From an uncultured Clostridia bacterium (GTDB lineage Bacteria > Bacillota > Clostridia > TANB77 > UBA1234), in NCBI GenBank assembly GCA_934149405.1, contig CAKPEV010000006.1:49436-113435 (forward strand): a stretch of 64,000 bases of DNA, written 5' to 3'. Below, piece after piece: positions 35,313 to 44,789 of the stretch (positions are counted from its first letter, which is position 1; each line of letters opens with the position of its first letter). The notes beneath the pieces are model-generated. The model made no database searches. It was not told the DNA's origin and saw nothing but the letters and a program-made list of their open reading frames with translations. Position numbers and translations under genes: made by a program.

Positions 35313-37223
35313 TTCATTCTCTATTTCTATGGTCATTCCCTCACAATGCTTTTTACTCATCTGATGTCTCTTTTTTCTATTTTCTACAGTATCAAATATT
35401 ATTGAAAAATCATAATCTTCTGGATATAACATACTTGCTGGTACTTTTAATTCCAACCTTTTGTGATTTACTAACACCTTTTCATATTGCATCTGCACAA
35501 GAATTTTTCCCTCTTCATCCGCCTTTTTGCATACTATTCCTATCTTATTTTCAGGATGCACCACTACGCTATCACCAATATTAAAACTTTCAGCTCTTTT
35601 TGAAGCTTCTTTATGTTCTTTGCTTTCTTTTATTTTTTTTTTAGAATTTGTATCAGGAATTTCTTTCTCTGCCCCTTCTAATAATTCTTTGTCCATTTCC
35701 TTTTCTTTATATGAATATTTATATGCATTTTCTATTATACTTCTTGGCATTCCTAATTTTTTAGCTATATAAAGTGCTTGACTTTCGCCAGATTTTCCTA
35801 TCTCCAATTTGTAAAGTGGTTTTAATGTTGCTCTATCAAATGCCATTCTGCTGTTTATTACTCCATCCGCTTTTTCTCCATATTCTTTTACTTCTGCATA
35901 ATGAGTGGTTACTAAAAACAAACAATTCTTTTTTCTTAATTCTTCTAATATAGCGATTGCTATTCCCATACCTTCAAGTGGATCTGTTCCACTTCCAAGC
36001 TCATCTAGTATTACTAAAGATTCATTGGTTACCTTGCCTAATATTTGTAATATATTTGATATATGTGCTGAAAATGTAGACAGATTTTGATTTATGTCTT
36101 GTCCATCTCCTATATCGCAAAAGATATCATTATTCATACAAATGTCTGCATTCCTTGCCGGCACATGAAGTCCACATTGAGCCATCAAGCAAAATAACCC
36201 TACAGTTTTTATGCATACAGTTTTTCCACCTGTATTTGGCCCTGTTATTATTATACCATTTGCATTTTCGCCCATCTCGAAATCGAGTGGCACGCATGCT
36301 GTTTTATCTATAAGTGGGTGTCTCGCTTTTTCTATTTTTATATATCTTTTGGTATTTATTTTTGGTTCAATACCATTTAAATCGACACTTAGTTTAGCTT
36401 TGGCAAATATAAAATCTAACTCTTCTATTATTCTTTTATTTTTAGTAAATATATCAAAACATTCAGACAAATTAGAAGTAAGCATATAAAGTATCTTTAT
36501 TTCTTCATTCTCTTCTTCTAATTTTAAACTCGAAAGCTCTGTGCTTATTTTTTCAACTTGCACTGGTTCTATAAATAAAGTTCCACCTGTTCTAGATTTT
36601 TCTATTACACTTCCTTCTATTTTGCTTTTATACTCTTTTTTTACAGGAATACAAACATGTCCACCCTTTATTGTAGTATAATCTTCTGAACAATACTTTT
36701 TGTTAGCAAGCAATATTGAATCGGCTTTTTGCTTTATCTTTTCCTCTAAGTTTATAATATTTCTTCTTATATCTTTCAAATCGCTTGTTGCATTATCTAA
36801 AATTTTTCCATCTCTTATGCAACGTTCTATTTCTTCTCTTACATCTTCTAAATCAATTATTTCATCTGCAAAATATGCTATTGAAACCTCTATCTTTTTA
36901 GCACGATTTAAAAAGTCTTTTAATCTATTTATTGATTTTAACGTTATAGCAATATACTCTAATTCTTCGGCAGTTAACATTCCACCTTTGCTTGCTATTT
37001 CTAATATCCTATCTATATCCTTCATCGAAACAAGTGCTGGTGTTCCTACTTCTTCTAACACTCTTTTTGCCTCTGTTGTTTCATTCATTCTCGCTTTTAA
37101 TTCATCTTCAGATAGATAAATTTGCAAATTTCTAATTCTTTCCTTCGCATTTTCAGTTAATGCTAATTCTTCTAATTTATTTAATATTTTATCAAATTCT
37201 AATGTTTGAAATGTCTTTTCCAT
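35301..37223 (-). CDS. MutS2-like ATPase lacking the Smr domain
   Basis: About 640 residues from the ATG at 37223 (AGGAGG upstream; the ORF extends to 37292). MutS domain III/IV helices are followed by the ABC-type ATPase: Walker A GPNTGGKT, Walker B LVILDELGSGTDP and the TTHYAEVKEY region. The basic linker and a KOW-like segment (GDSVVVHPENKIGIV) are present, but the protein ends in NRKKRHQMSKKHCEG without the Smr endonuclease domain of full MutS2 (about 780 residues). A role in DNA recombination or ribosome rescue is inferred from the family only. Confidence 0.85.
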   Translation of the reverse strand: MEKTFQTLEFDKILNKLEELALTENAKERIRNLQIYLSEDELKARMNETTEAKRVLEEVGTPALVSMKDIDRILEIASKGGMLTAEELEYIAITLKSINRLKDFLNRAKKIEVSIAYFADEIIDLEDVREEIERCIRDGKILDNATSDLKDIRRNIINLEEKIKQKADSILLANKKYCSEDYTTIKGGHVCIPVKKEYKSKIEGSVIEKSRTGGTLFIEPVQVEKISTELSSLKLEEENEEIKILYMLTSNLSECFDIFTKNKRIIEELDFIFAKAKLSVDLNGIEPKINTKRYIKIEKARHPLIDKTACVPLDFEMGENANGIIITGPNTGGKTVCIKTVGLFCLMAQCGLHVPARNADICMNNDIFCDIGDGQDINQNLSTFSAHISNILQILGKVTNESLVILDELGSGTDPLEGMGIAIAILEELRKKNCLFLVTTHYAEVKEYGEKADGVINSRMAFDRATLKPLYKLEIGKSGESQALYIAKKLGMPRSIIENAYKYSYKEKEMDKELLEGAEKEIPDTNSKKKIKESKEHKEASKRAESFNIGDSVVVHPENKIGIVCKKADEEGKILVQMQYEKVLVNHKRLELKVPASMLYPEDYDFSIIFDTVENRKKRHQMSKKHCEGMTIEIENEKKL

Positions 37224-37739
37224 TTTATTTTTCCTCCTAAATAAAAAAACTATGGACACGCAAAATAATCCATAGATTCCAATCAGTTTCATATAAACTT
37301 ATATTAAATCTATAATATTACACACAAAAAATAAACCTTAAAAGTTAGACTTTTAAAGAAATTTTTATTCATTTTAAGCTCTTGTAATATTATACAATTA
37401 ACAAAAAGACACTTCCTTTTTATTTTATTGATTTTTCAATCATCTATTGTTAGAATACCACCAATCCATATAAAAAGCAATAATTTGTACCTATATTTTG
37501 TAAATCTTTTAACTCTAAATCTAAAATCCATTAATTAGCTAAGTAGAACTTTCTTTATATGCAAACTTTTTTATAGATTACACATTTCCTCTCACAGTCA
37601 TGTAATATAAATTTAATATAAATTTAAAATTTATTTCATTGAGATTTTATGGAAAAATGTTATACTATATTTACTTATCTAAACTTTTCTATTTACTTTG
37701 AAAATTCAAAAATCTTATAGAAAAGTAAGGAGGATACAT
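37224..37739. other. AT-rich intergenic region
   Basis: No gene. It contains the mutS2-like ribosome-binding site at one end and a promoter for the plus-strand gene at the other (37639-37666); nothing else stands out. Confidence 0.6.
37639..37666 (+). promoter_or_regulatory. Promoter of the putative lipoprotein gene
   Basis: TTGAGA (37639-37644), 16-bp spacer, TATACT (37661-37666). Confidence 0.55.
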
Positions 37740-38321
37740 ATGAAAAAACTAATTATACCAGGTCTTGCTTTAATCTTGATAATACTACTTGCGACCTGCC
37801 TTTTAACTTCTAATGAAAAGCAAATAACTAATCAAAATGAAATAGATTTGATTAAAGAAGAAGCGAATTTAGATACCATTATAAACCTAGATAATTTTTC
37901 AAAAGAAAATTATTCAGAAGAAAAACTTTTAGATGTAGCAATGCAATACGCCGCAAAACTTAATCTGTTAAATGAAGCTAGTGTAGACGATACTTATCTT
38001 CAATACATTGCAAAAGATGAATTACACAATCTGATTTTTGAACTAACAGGTCTTAAAGTCGTTGCACCAATAGAAATAGAAGACTTTTACTATTTATATG
38101 ACAGTGAGAACGAATACTACTACTGGATTGGTTTTTCACCTGCTTATTACAAAATTTCAAAAATAAATAGTATAAAAAGAAACGGGCACACTTACACCGT
38201 AAATTGTTCAGCTGAAAAATCAGAAGACGGTGAAAAAATTTCAAAGGACAATATAACCGTTAGACTTGAATTAAAAAAAGAAAATCAATTAATAAAGTAT
38301 CAAGTTCTAGAAATAAAATAG
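37740..38321 (+). CDS. Membrane-anchored or lipoprotein, 193 residues
   Basis: No family recognised. The ATG at 37740 follows AAGGAGG; the N-terminus MKKLIIPGLALILIILLATC could be a signal with a non-ideal lipobox (LATC) or a TM anchor. The exposed part is acidic with aromatic clusters (DFYYLYDSENEYYYWIGFSPAYY) and a C-terminal beta-like region. Isolated plus-strand gene with its own promoter. Confidence 0.65.
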   Translation: MKKLIIPGLALILIILLATCLLTSNEKQITNQNEIDLIKEEANLDTIINLDNFSKENYSEEKLLDVAMQYAAKLNLLNEASVDDTYLQYIAKDELHNLIFELTGLKVVAPIEIEDFYYLYDSENEYYYWIGFSPAYYKISKINSIKRNGHTYTVNCSAEKSEDGEKISKDNITVRLELKKENQLIKYQVLEIK

Positions 38322-38424
38322 CCTAACCTGCTATCCCTGGCAGCAGTGTATACTTCACGGCATATATCACAAAAACATCATAAATTGCTAAGTTCAAATA
38401 TTTTCAATCCATTCTTATAAAACG

Positions 38425-38462
38425 AACCCAAACTATTAGGTAAACCTTAAATAGCTTGGGTT
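38425..38462. terminator. Imperfect hairpin between convergent genes
   Basis: 13-base arms AACCCAA-CTATT with one wobble, plus an inner AGG/CCT pairing, between the plus-strand putative lipoprotein gene and the minus-strand pilin-like gene; the T tract is weak on both sides. Confidence 0.45.
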
Positions 38463-38487
38463 TATTATTTTGCAATTAAACTTCAAC

Positions 38488-38949
38488 TTATTTTTGATTA
38501 TTCTCATAATAATTTACTAAATCGAAAACATCATCCGAACTAGATAATGGTATCACAACGTTTTTCTTATAATTTACTAAATAGTTTTCTTCCGCATATG
38601 TCACACCAATCTTTTCCAAATCTGTTTCTAATAGCAAGTACCAATCTTCTCCAACATTCTTATTTTCTGTAACCTGTATTCCTTCATCATTCATATATAC
38701 ATGTTCAAGTATTGGATCTTTGGTTCCTGGCAAAGTTATATTAGCGGGCGAAAATACTCCACTAGTTGCAACTTGTGCTGCATATCTAGAAACCGCAGTC
38801 TCAACCGTCGCCAAATTCTGTTTTTTTGCCTCTTCCTTAGAGTCTTGCAAGATTTTTCTTGTAGTTAATATTGATGTCGTTGAAATTATTCCTATTACTA
38901 TTACCATTATTATCACAGTTACTAAAGTTATACCATTTTCCTTATTCAT
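38488..38949 (-). CDS. Pseudopilin-like protein
   Basis: 153 residues. The N-terminus KENG-ITLVTVIIMVIVIGII has the prepilin peptidase Gly followed by a hydrophobic helix, typical of type IV pilins and pseudopilins. The conserved Glu at mature position 5 is replaced by Thr. The globular part has no Cys. There are no pilus assembly genes nearby, so it may be a stand-alone membrane protein of this fold. Confidence 0.7.
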   Translation of the reverse strand: MNKENGITLVTVIIMVIVIGIISTTSILTTRKILQDSKEEAKKQNLATVETAVSRYAAQVATSGVFSPANITLPGTKDPILEHVYMNDEGIQVTENKNVGEDWYLLLETDLEKIGVTYAEENYLVNYKKNVVIPLSSSDDVFDLVNYYENNQK

Positions 38950-39079
38950 AATTCCCTCCGCAAATTAATAGTATAATTTAAGTATAACATTTCATTAAAA
39001 AAAGACAAGAAAAAAGAGAGATTCTAAATAAAATCTCTCTTTGTACACAAACTTTATTTCAAAGATTATTTTCCAAATA

Positions 39080-39367
39080 CTATTCAGCTGTATATGGTAA
39101 TAATCCGATATGTCTAGCTCTCTTAACAGCAAGTGTAACTTCTCTTTGATGTTTAGCACAAAGACCTGTTACTCTTCTTGGTAATATTTTACCTTTTTCA
39201 CTAACAAATTTCTTTAATTTATCAGCTTCTTTATAATCGATAACTAATGCTTTATCTGCGCAAAACATACAAACCTTTTTCTTCATTTTTCTTTGTCTTG
39301 GCATTGAATCATCATCGTTATTGTTATTTCTGTTATTATATTTCTTTGTTCCTTTTTTCTCAGACAT
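39080..39367 (-). CDS. rpsR: 30S ribosomal protein S18
   Basis: 95 residues. An Asn/Asp-rich N-terminal extension precedes the S18 core (VCMFCADK; ILPRRVTGLCAKHQREVTLAVKRARHIGLLPYT). The Cys residues fit the zinc-binding form. Last gene of rpsF-ssb-rpsR. Confidence 0.96.
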   Translation of the reverse strand: MSEKKGTKKYNNRNNNNDDDSMPRQRKMKKKVCMFCADKALVIDYKEADKLKKFVSEKGKILPRRVTGLCAKHQREVTLAVKRARHIGLLPYTAE

Positions 39368-39405
39368 TTTATTTTCCTCCTACCTTAAAAGAATTAAATT
39401 ATGTA

Positions 39406-39843
39406 CTAGAATGGTAAATCATCATCTGTTACTTGATTAAACTCGCTTGGAGCATTATTTGCATTGAAAGGAGCGTCTGCCATTTGATTTCCACCGAATG
39501 GATTTCCCATAGCCTCACCTTCACGCTTACTATCTGCAAAATATGCTTCTTCTGCAACAACTTCAGTAACATATACTTTTTTCCCATCTTTATCATCATA
39601 ATTTCTTGTTTGTATTCTACCAATAACTGCAACTTGTTGACCTTTTTTGAAGTATTTACTACAAAATTCTCCTGTCTTGTCCCAAGCTGTTATGTTGATA
39701 AAATCTGCTTGTCTTTCTTCGCCTTGTCTTGCAAATCTTCTATTAACTGCAAGTGAGAATGAAGCTACAAGCGTATTGTTAGTACTTGTGTATCTAACTT
39801 CTGGATCTCTTGTTAATCTTCCCATTAGGATTACTTTGTTCAT
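39406..39843 (-). CDS. ssb: Single-stranded DNA-binding protein
   Basis: 145 residues. OB fold (MNKVILMGRLTRDPEVRYT, FINITAWDKTGEFCSKYFKKG) and the acidic protein-interaction tip DDDLPF. Lies between rpsF and rpsR, as in most Firmicutes. Confidence 0.97.
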   Translation of the reverse strand: MNKVILMGRLTRDPEVRYTSTNNTLVASFSLAVNRRFARQGEERQADFINITAWDKTGEFCSKYFKKGQQVAVIGRIQTRNYDDKDGKKVYVTEVVAEEAYFADSKREGEAMGNPFGGNQMADAPFNANNAPSEFNQVTDDDLPF

Positions 39844-39855
39844 ATAAGCTCCTCC

Positions 39856-40137
39856 TTATTTCTTAACTACGATATGTTTGATAACTTCATCAGTAATGTT
39901 ATAAACTCTATCAAGTTCGTCAATAAATTCTGGGTTGCTACTAAAGTTGATTAAAACATAATAACCTTCATTTTGTTTTTTGATAGGATATGCTAATCTT
40001 TTCTTTCCCCATTCTTCTGTTGATTCAACTTTACCGTGTTCGCTAATTAAAGCACTAATCTTTGCTATAGTATCTTTTATAGCAGCTTCTTCTAGGTTTG
40101 AGTTAACAATCATAATTGTTTCATAATTGTTTTGCAT
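39856..40137 (-). CDS. rpsF: 30S ribosomal protein S6
   Basis: 93 residues: YETIMIVNSNLEEAAIKDTI and WGKKRLAYPIKKQNEGYYVL. First gene of the operon, with AGGAGG. S6 and S18 commonly bind their own leader RNA; the leader here has a short hairpin with a CGAATAGT loop at about 40167-40190. Confidence 0.96.
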   Translation of the reverse strand: MQNNYETIMIVNSNLEEAAIKDTIAKISALISEHGKVESTEEWGKKRLAYPIKKQNEGYYVLINFSSNPEFIDELDRVYNITDEVIKHIVVKK

Positions 40138-40210
40138 ATTTTTACACCTCCTTTTGGACTTATGGCCCTATAACTATTCGTATAGAGCAAGGCAGTTTTA
40201 CTGCGTATAT

Positions 40211-40239
40211 ATAATAGCACATATTTTTCCATTTTTCAA
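40211..40239 (-). promoter_or_regulatory. Promoter of rpsF-ssb-rpsR
   Basis: TTGAAA (40234-40239), 17-bp spacer, TATTAT (40211-40216); a GCAGT-AAA-ACTGC hairpin follows at the expected transcript start. Confidence 0.65.
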
Positions 40240-40247
40240 GAAAAAAT

Positions 40248-41364
40248 TTATAAAGTTTCATAAACCTTTTCTATATTTCGTGCATAAACAGCTGAAGTAT
40301 ATCTTTCTTCATAGATTTTTACACTTTGTTTTCTCATATATGAATATTTTTCTGGGCTTTCAAAGGCCTTTTCTATACCATTTGCCAAACTTACACTATC
40401 TGCTTTTTCAACTAAATAACCATTTTCTCCATCTTCAATCATTTTAGTGGTTCCTCCACATTTCGTAGCAACAGTCGGTATCCCGCATACTCATTCCTTC
40501 TAGAAGTGCCAAATTGGTTGTTTCAGATAGGTATGAAGCATTTATTTGTAGGTCTACTATACTTAACATGCTGGCCACATCCTTTATAAAGCCTGTAAAT
40601 ATAACAACATTTTCTAACCCGAGCTCTCTGACCTTATTTTTAGCGGTTTCCTCATAAGTTCCGCTTCCCATAATAAGAAATTTATATTTTCCTTCATACT
40701 TATCGTTAATTAACTTAGCTGATTCAATAAAATATTTATGACCTTTAAGCTCTTCAATTCTTGCCAAATAGCCAACAACTTTTTGGCCTTCTGCGATTCC
40801 ATATTTATTTCTTAAATTCTCTTTCGTTTCTTTACTTGCTTCTTCTAGTTTACCAACTCCATTAAGTATGACTACTATTTTTTCTTCACTTATACCTTGC
40901 TTTATCAAATTTTCTTTTGCTAATTCTGATGTTGCTATTATTTTATCTGCTAATTTTTTATTTAAATAGCCATTTAAGAACCTTATAGCTTTGAATCTAT
41001 AAGCTTTACTAATTGGAAAATCGCAGTGTCTTGTATACACGATTTTATTTATCCCACATCTTCTTGCTGCAATTCTTGCAGATAGACTTGCATGTGTATG
41101 AACTATATCTGGCTTGACGTCTTTTATTATTTTTTCGATTTTCTTAATTGCCGATATATCAAAAGATTTATCTTTTAATCCATCTATTTCTATTATCTTT
41201 ACACCAGTTTTCTGTAATTCAGCTTTTAACAAGCTTCCTTTTGGCATAACAACAAAAATTTCATATTTTTCGCTATTATAATTATTGCAATACGTAATAA
41301 TACATTTTCCGGCGCCACCAATATTTGTATCACTTATTATATTTAGAACCTTAATCTTCTTCAC
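40248..41364 (-). CDS. GT4-type glycosyltransferase interrupted by +1 shift at CGG
   Basis: The zero frame gives 306 residues (LNIISDTNIGGAGKCIITY start, KVVGYLARIEELKGHKYFIE donor domain) and then changes abruptly after LLEGMSM. At 40483-40485 the codon is CGG (residue 294). Skipping its C continues as GIPTVATKCGGTTKMIEDGE and joins the last 64-residue ORF, restoring a full 371-residue protein and the conserved donor-site region. Length 1117 nt equals 372 codons plus one base. Its start overlaps the end of murJ. It may add sugars to lipid-linked or capsular glycans. Either recoded or a recent pseudogene. Confidence 0.85.
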
Positions 41365-42898
41365 TAGCTTCTCCTTTTTTAAATTTAAATATTTTCAATT
41401 CATTTACATTTAATTTCATAGTTAAAATATAATAGAACACAAACCCCACGCCTGCACCGATTACCATTCTTATTATATTTTTAATAAAACTGCCTGTTAA
41501 AATATTTTTTAATATTGCATCTGTAAAATATACAACAATTCCCATTATAATCGCACTTGCAAACATTTTTAAAACATTTGTTATAAGTTCCTTGTTTATT
41601 AGCATTTTTTGAGTTTTAGAAGCAACAATAATAAGAATTATAGCATTTGTTATTGCGCTTATAGATGTAGCTAGTGCCAATCCGTTAAAACTCATGAACT
41701 TTCCAAGCAAAACGCTTAGGAATAAATTTATAAAAATAACCACTATTCCTATTTTCAAAGGAGATTTTGTATCTTGTTTAGCATAAAACGCTTTATTCAT
41801 TATTTCTACAATTCCACTTCCAATTATTCCTATAGAATAAAACAATAATGCACTCGCTGTTATAATTGTTGAATTTTGATTGAATTCTCCTCTTTGGTAT
41901 ATCGTCGCTATAATATCGGTTCTATAAATTATTATTCCTAGCGTTAATGGAATAAGTAAAAAAGATAACATTTTTACAGCTTTATGAATGATAGCAACGA
42001 ATTTCTCTTCTTCCATACTAGCTCTCGATAATTCAGGAAAGATTATGTTTCCTATTGCATACGTAAATACCCCAGAAATAACTAAATACAATTTATATGC
42101 ATACTCTAATGCAGCACATGCACTTTCGCCCATTCCTGAAGCAAGCCTAGTTGATACTAGACTATTTATTGGCAAAACCGCAGTGCTTATTATTACTGGT
42201 ATAGCAAGTTTGAAAACGTTTTTTACATTTTCATCCTTAAAATCAAGTTTCATCTTGAATTTATATCCATACTTTTTCGCAAAAGGAATTTGGATTAATA
42301 CTTGCAAAAACCAAGCAAATGTCATGCAATAAGTAACACCTTTTATTCCGAATTTTTCTTCAAAAAATATCAAAAATGATATTATCGTCAAATTTGAAAT
42401 TCCGCTTATCATTGCAGGCACATTGAATTCTCCATATGACTGTAGAAAACCAACAAATGAAAAAGCAACTGAAGTAAATATTATCATTGGAAATGTAATC
42501 TTCACAAGCTCAACAGTTAGCGCATAGGTTTTTTCATCAAATCCACCCGCAAGTATTTTCACTATTTGAGGCGCAAACAATATGCCTAGTATTGCCATTC
42601 CTGTTGATATCACTGCTATTATGTTTATAAAATTTCCAGCAAATGTATTTGCTTTTTCTTTTCCGTCTTTTTTCAGTATTTGGTTAAATACCGGGACAAA
42701 TATTGAAACAATTGCAGAGCTAAGTACGATATCTACTAATTGTGTTGGAATTCTTATACTAGTGAAGAAAGCCGTTGCAACATAGCCAGTCCCATAAAAT
42801 TTTGCAAAAACTATATCTCTGAGCAATCCTAATATTTTTACAACAAAAGTAATAATAAACACTGTGCTAAAAGTTCTTGCTATATTATTTTTTTTCAT
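41351..42898 (-). CDS. murJ: Lipid II flippase MurJ
   Basis: About 515 residues, 14 TM helices. Conserved N-terminal motif (TFSTVFIITFVVKILGLLRDIVFAKFYG) and AYKLYLVISGVFTYAIGNIIFPELSR are typical of the MOP-superfamily MurJ. Flips lipid II for peptidoglycan. The ATG at 42898 has GAGAGG; the ORF extends to 42919. It overlaps the glycosyltransferase downstream. Confidence 0.93.
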   Translation of the reverse strand: MKKNNIARTFSTVFIITFVVKILGLLRDIVFAKFYGTGYVATAFFTSIRIPTQLVDIVLSSAIVSIFVPVFNQILKKDGKEKANTFAGNFINIIAVISTGMAILGILFAPQIVKILAGGFDEKTYALTVELVKITFPMIIFTSVAFSFVGFLQSYGEFNVPAMISGISNLTIISFLIFFEEKFGIKGVTYCMTFAWFLQVLIQIPFAKKYGYKFKMKLDFKDENVKNVFKLAIPVIISTAVLPINSLVSTRLASGMGESACAALEYAYKLYLVISGVFTYAIGNIIFPELSRASMEEEKFVAIIHKAVKMLSFLLIPLTLGIIIYRTDIIATIYQRGEFNQNSTIITASALLFYSIGIIGSGIVEIMNKAFYAKQDTKSPLKIGIVVIFINLFLSVLLGKFMSFNGLALATSISAITNAIILIIVASKTQKMLINKELITNVLKMFASAIIMGIVVYFTDAILKNILTGSFIKNIIRMVIGAGVGFVFYYILTMKLNVNELKIFKFKKGEASEED

Positions 42899-42911
42899 AT
42901 TTGCCTCTCTT

Positions 42912-44078
42912 TTAAACATATAATTTTTTTCTAGTTAATTCTACCAAATTAAGTTTAGTATATCCCTTTATATCAATTCTACTTCTATCTTTCAAAGCCT
43001 CTTTTTTCATCGTTTCAATGACTTTTCCTTGGTCATTTTTATTTTCTAAATCTATATAATCAATTATTATAATTCCACCAATATCTTTTAATCTCAATTG
43101 TCTCATTATTTCTATTGCTGCCTCAATATTCACACTAAGAGCTGTTTGCTCAAGATTATTAGATCCAGTATATTTTCCAGAATTAACATCTATCGCTGTT
43201 AAAGCCTCTGTTTTATCTATCACGATATAACCTCCACACTTTAACCAAGACTTTCTATTTTCCACGTTTTCCAACTCTGTAACTAAGCCAAATTTTTCAA
43301 ATATGCTACTTGCATCAACAAATTCTATCGAATCAACCTTTTTCGTAGGAACACTCTTTAAATTTTCATATATTTCAACATCGTTAACAAAAATTTTTTC
43401 CGTATGTTTATTCACCATATCCCTTAAAACTTTTTGTACTATATCGTGGTCATTATAAACGATACCTTCTCTTTCTTTTGCTTCACTTTCTTTTTTTATA
43501 GCATACCACTTTTCTAAAACTTCATTTATATCATTTTTTATCGTTTCTTCGTCGACATTTTCCGCATCTGTTCGTATTATAACACCAAAATTTTCTGGCA
43601 ATATCTCTTTCGCTATCTTCTTTAATCTTTCAATCTCTTGTGCAGGCTCTATTTTTTGAGATACTGTTATAATTTTCGTTTCCGGCATAAGTACTATATA
43701 GTTTCCTGGCAAAGTTATATGCGTCGATACTCTTGCGCCTTTTTTATCAGAAGGCTCTTTCCTAACTTGCACTAGCAATTTATCGCCCACTTTTAATATC
43801 TCAGACATCTTTTTATCTATGTTTAATTCTTCTTTAGCAACATCAACCTTAGGCAATGCATCCTTCACTGATAAAAATGCGTTTTTCTCAATTCCGATAT
43901 TTACAAAAGCAGCTTGCATTCCATCAACTACGTTTTCAACTATTCCAACATATACATTTCCAATTGTGCTATCATTTTCACCATTTTGAACGCACATCTC
44001 TGAAATCTTTCCATTCTCTATAATCGCTATTTTTACTGCTTTTTCACTCTTCTCTTTGTTTATTATTAACTCACTCAT
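42912..44078 (-). CDS. rng: Ribonuclease E/G family protein
   Basis: About 388 residues. S1-like N-terminus (IGNVYVGIVENVVDGMQAAFVNIG), the RNase E/G core (FGVIIRTDAENV) and the catalytic Asp residues in TAIDVNSG and IIDYIDLEN. Cleaves single-stranded RNA. The C-terminal zinc-link (CPxC) is not seen, so it is a short form. The ATG at 44078 has GGGAG. Confidence 0.9.
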   Translation of the reverse strand: MSELIINKEKSEKAVKIAIIENGKISEMCVQNGENDSTIGNVYVGIVENVVDGMQAAFVNIGIEKNAFLSVKDALPKVDVAKEELNIDKKMSEILKVGDKLLVQVRKEPSDKKGARVSTHITLPGNYIVLMPETKIITVSQKIEPAQEIERLKKIAKEILPENFGVIIRTDAENVDEETIKNDINEVLEKWYAIKKESEAKEREGIVYNDHDIVQKVLRDMVNKHTEKIFVNDVEIYENLKSVPTKKVDSIEFVDASSIFEKFGLVTELENVENRKSWLKCGGYIVIDKTEALTAIDVNSGKYTGSNNLEQTALSVNIEAAIEIMRQLRLKDIGGIIIIDYIDLENKNDQGKVIETMKKEALKDRSRIDIKGYTKLNLVELTRKKLYV

Positions 44079-44092
44079 ATTACTCTCCCACA

Positions 44093-44650
44093 CTAATTAT
44101 ATAGATTCATCGCTTTTTGGCAGCCATTTTTCACAATCTCTATAATTGCCTTTGATGCATTTTCGATTGCTTCGTCCATAACTGTTTTTTCTTCTGTTTT
44201 TAGTTTCATTAAAACATAGTCTGCTAAATCAATTCCTTGTTGTGGTTTATCTGTGCCAACTCTTACCCTCACAAAGTTTTCAGTGTTGATTAAACTAATA
44301 ATATTTCTCATTCCATTATGAGTACCTGCACTTCCAGAAGGTCTAATTTTTATTTTTCCAAGCTTTATATCTATATCGTCATATACAACGACTAGATTTT
44401 CTGGTGGCACTTTATAAAATTTAAGAATCTCACTAACACACTCTCCGCTCAAATTCATATATGTTTGTGGTTTAACAAGCATAACCTTTTCATCATCTAT
44501 TTTTCCCATTCCAATTATTCCCTGAAAGGCATTTTTATCCAGTTTAATATCAAGTTTTTTAGCCAAATCATCCATAACCATAAAACCTGCATTATGCCTC
44601 GTATCATCATATCTGCTTCCAGGATTTCCAAGGCCAACTATTATTACCAT
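44093..44650 (-). CDS. pth: Peptidyl-tRNA hydrolase
   Basis: 185 residues. IVGLGNPGSRYDDTRHNAGF contains the catalytic His19; KPQTYMNLSGECV and DDIDIKLGKIKIRPSGSAGTHNGM are diagnostic. Upstream of rng in the same operon; recycles peptidyl-tRNA. Confidence 0.96.
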   Translation of the reverse strand: MVIIVGLGNPGSRYDDTRHNAGFMVMDDLAKKLDIKLDKNAFQGIIGMGKIDDEKVMLVKPQTYMNLSGECVSEILKFYKVPPENLVVVYDDIDIKLGKIKIRPSGSAGTHNGMRNIISLINTENFVRVRVGTDKPQQGIDLADYVLMKLKTEEKTVMDEAIENASKAIIEIVKNGCQKAMNLYN

Positions 44651-44710
44651 ATACTTCCTCCATTATTATGATATATTAACATAATTTTAACTAAAAATAC
44701 GTCAATATAC

Positions 44711-44739
44711 TTGAAATTTCACTCAAAATATAGCATAAT
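44711..44739 (+). promoter_or_regulatory. Promoter of the VirD4-like ATPase gene
   Basis: TTGAAA (44711-44716), 17-bp spacer, CATAAT (44734-44739). Confidence 0.5.
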
Positions 44740-44789
44740 ATATATGGTGTCTTTTGTCAATAAAATGAATGTTTGGAGGTAATAAACGC

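Noticed and set aside
40138..40210. S6:S18-binding leader motif of rpsF
   Set aside because: A hairpin exists, but I could not match the conserved features with confidence.
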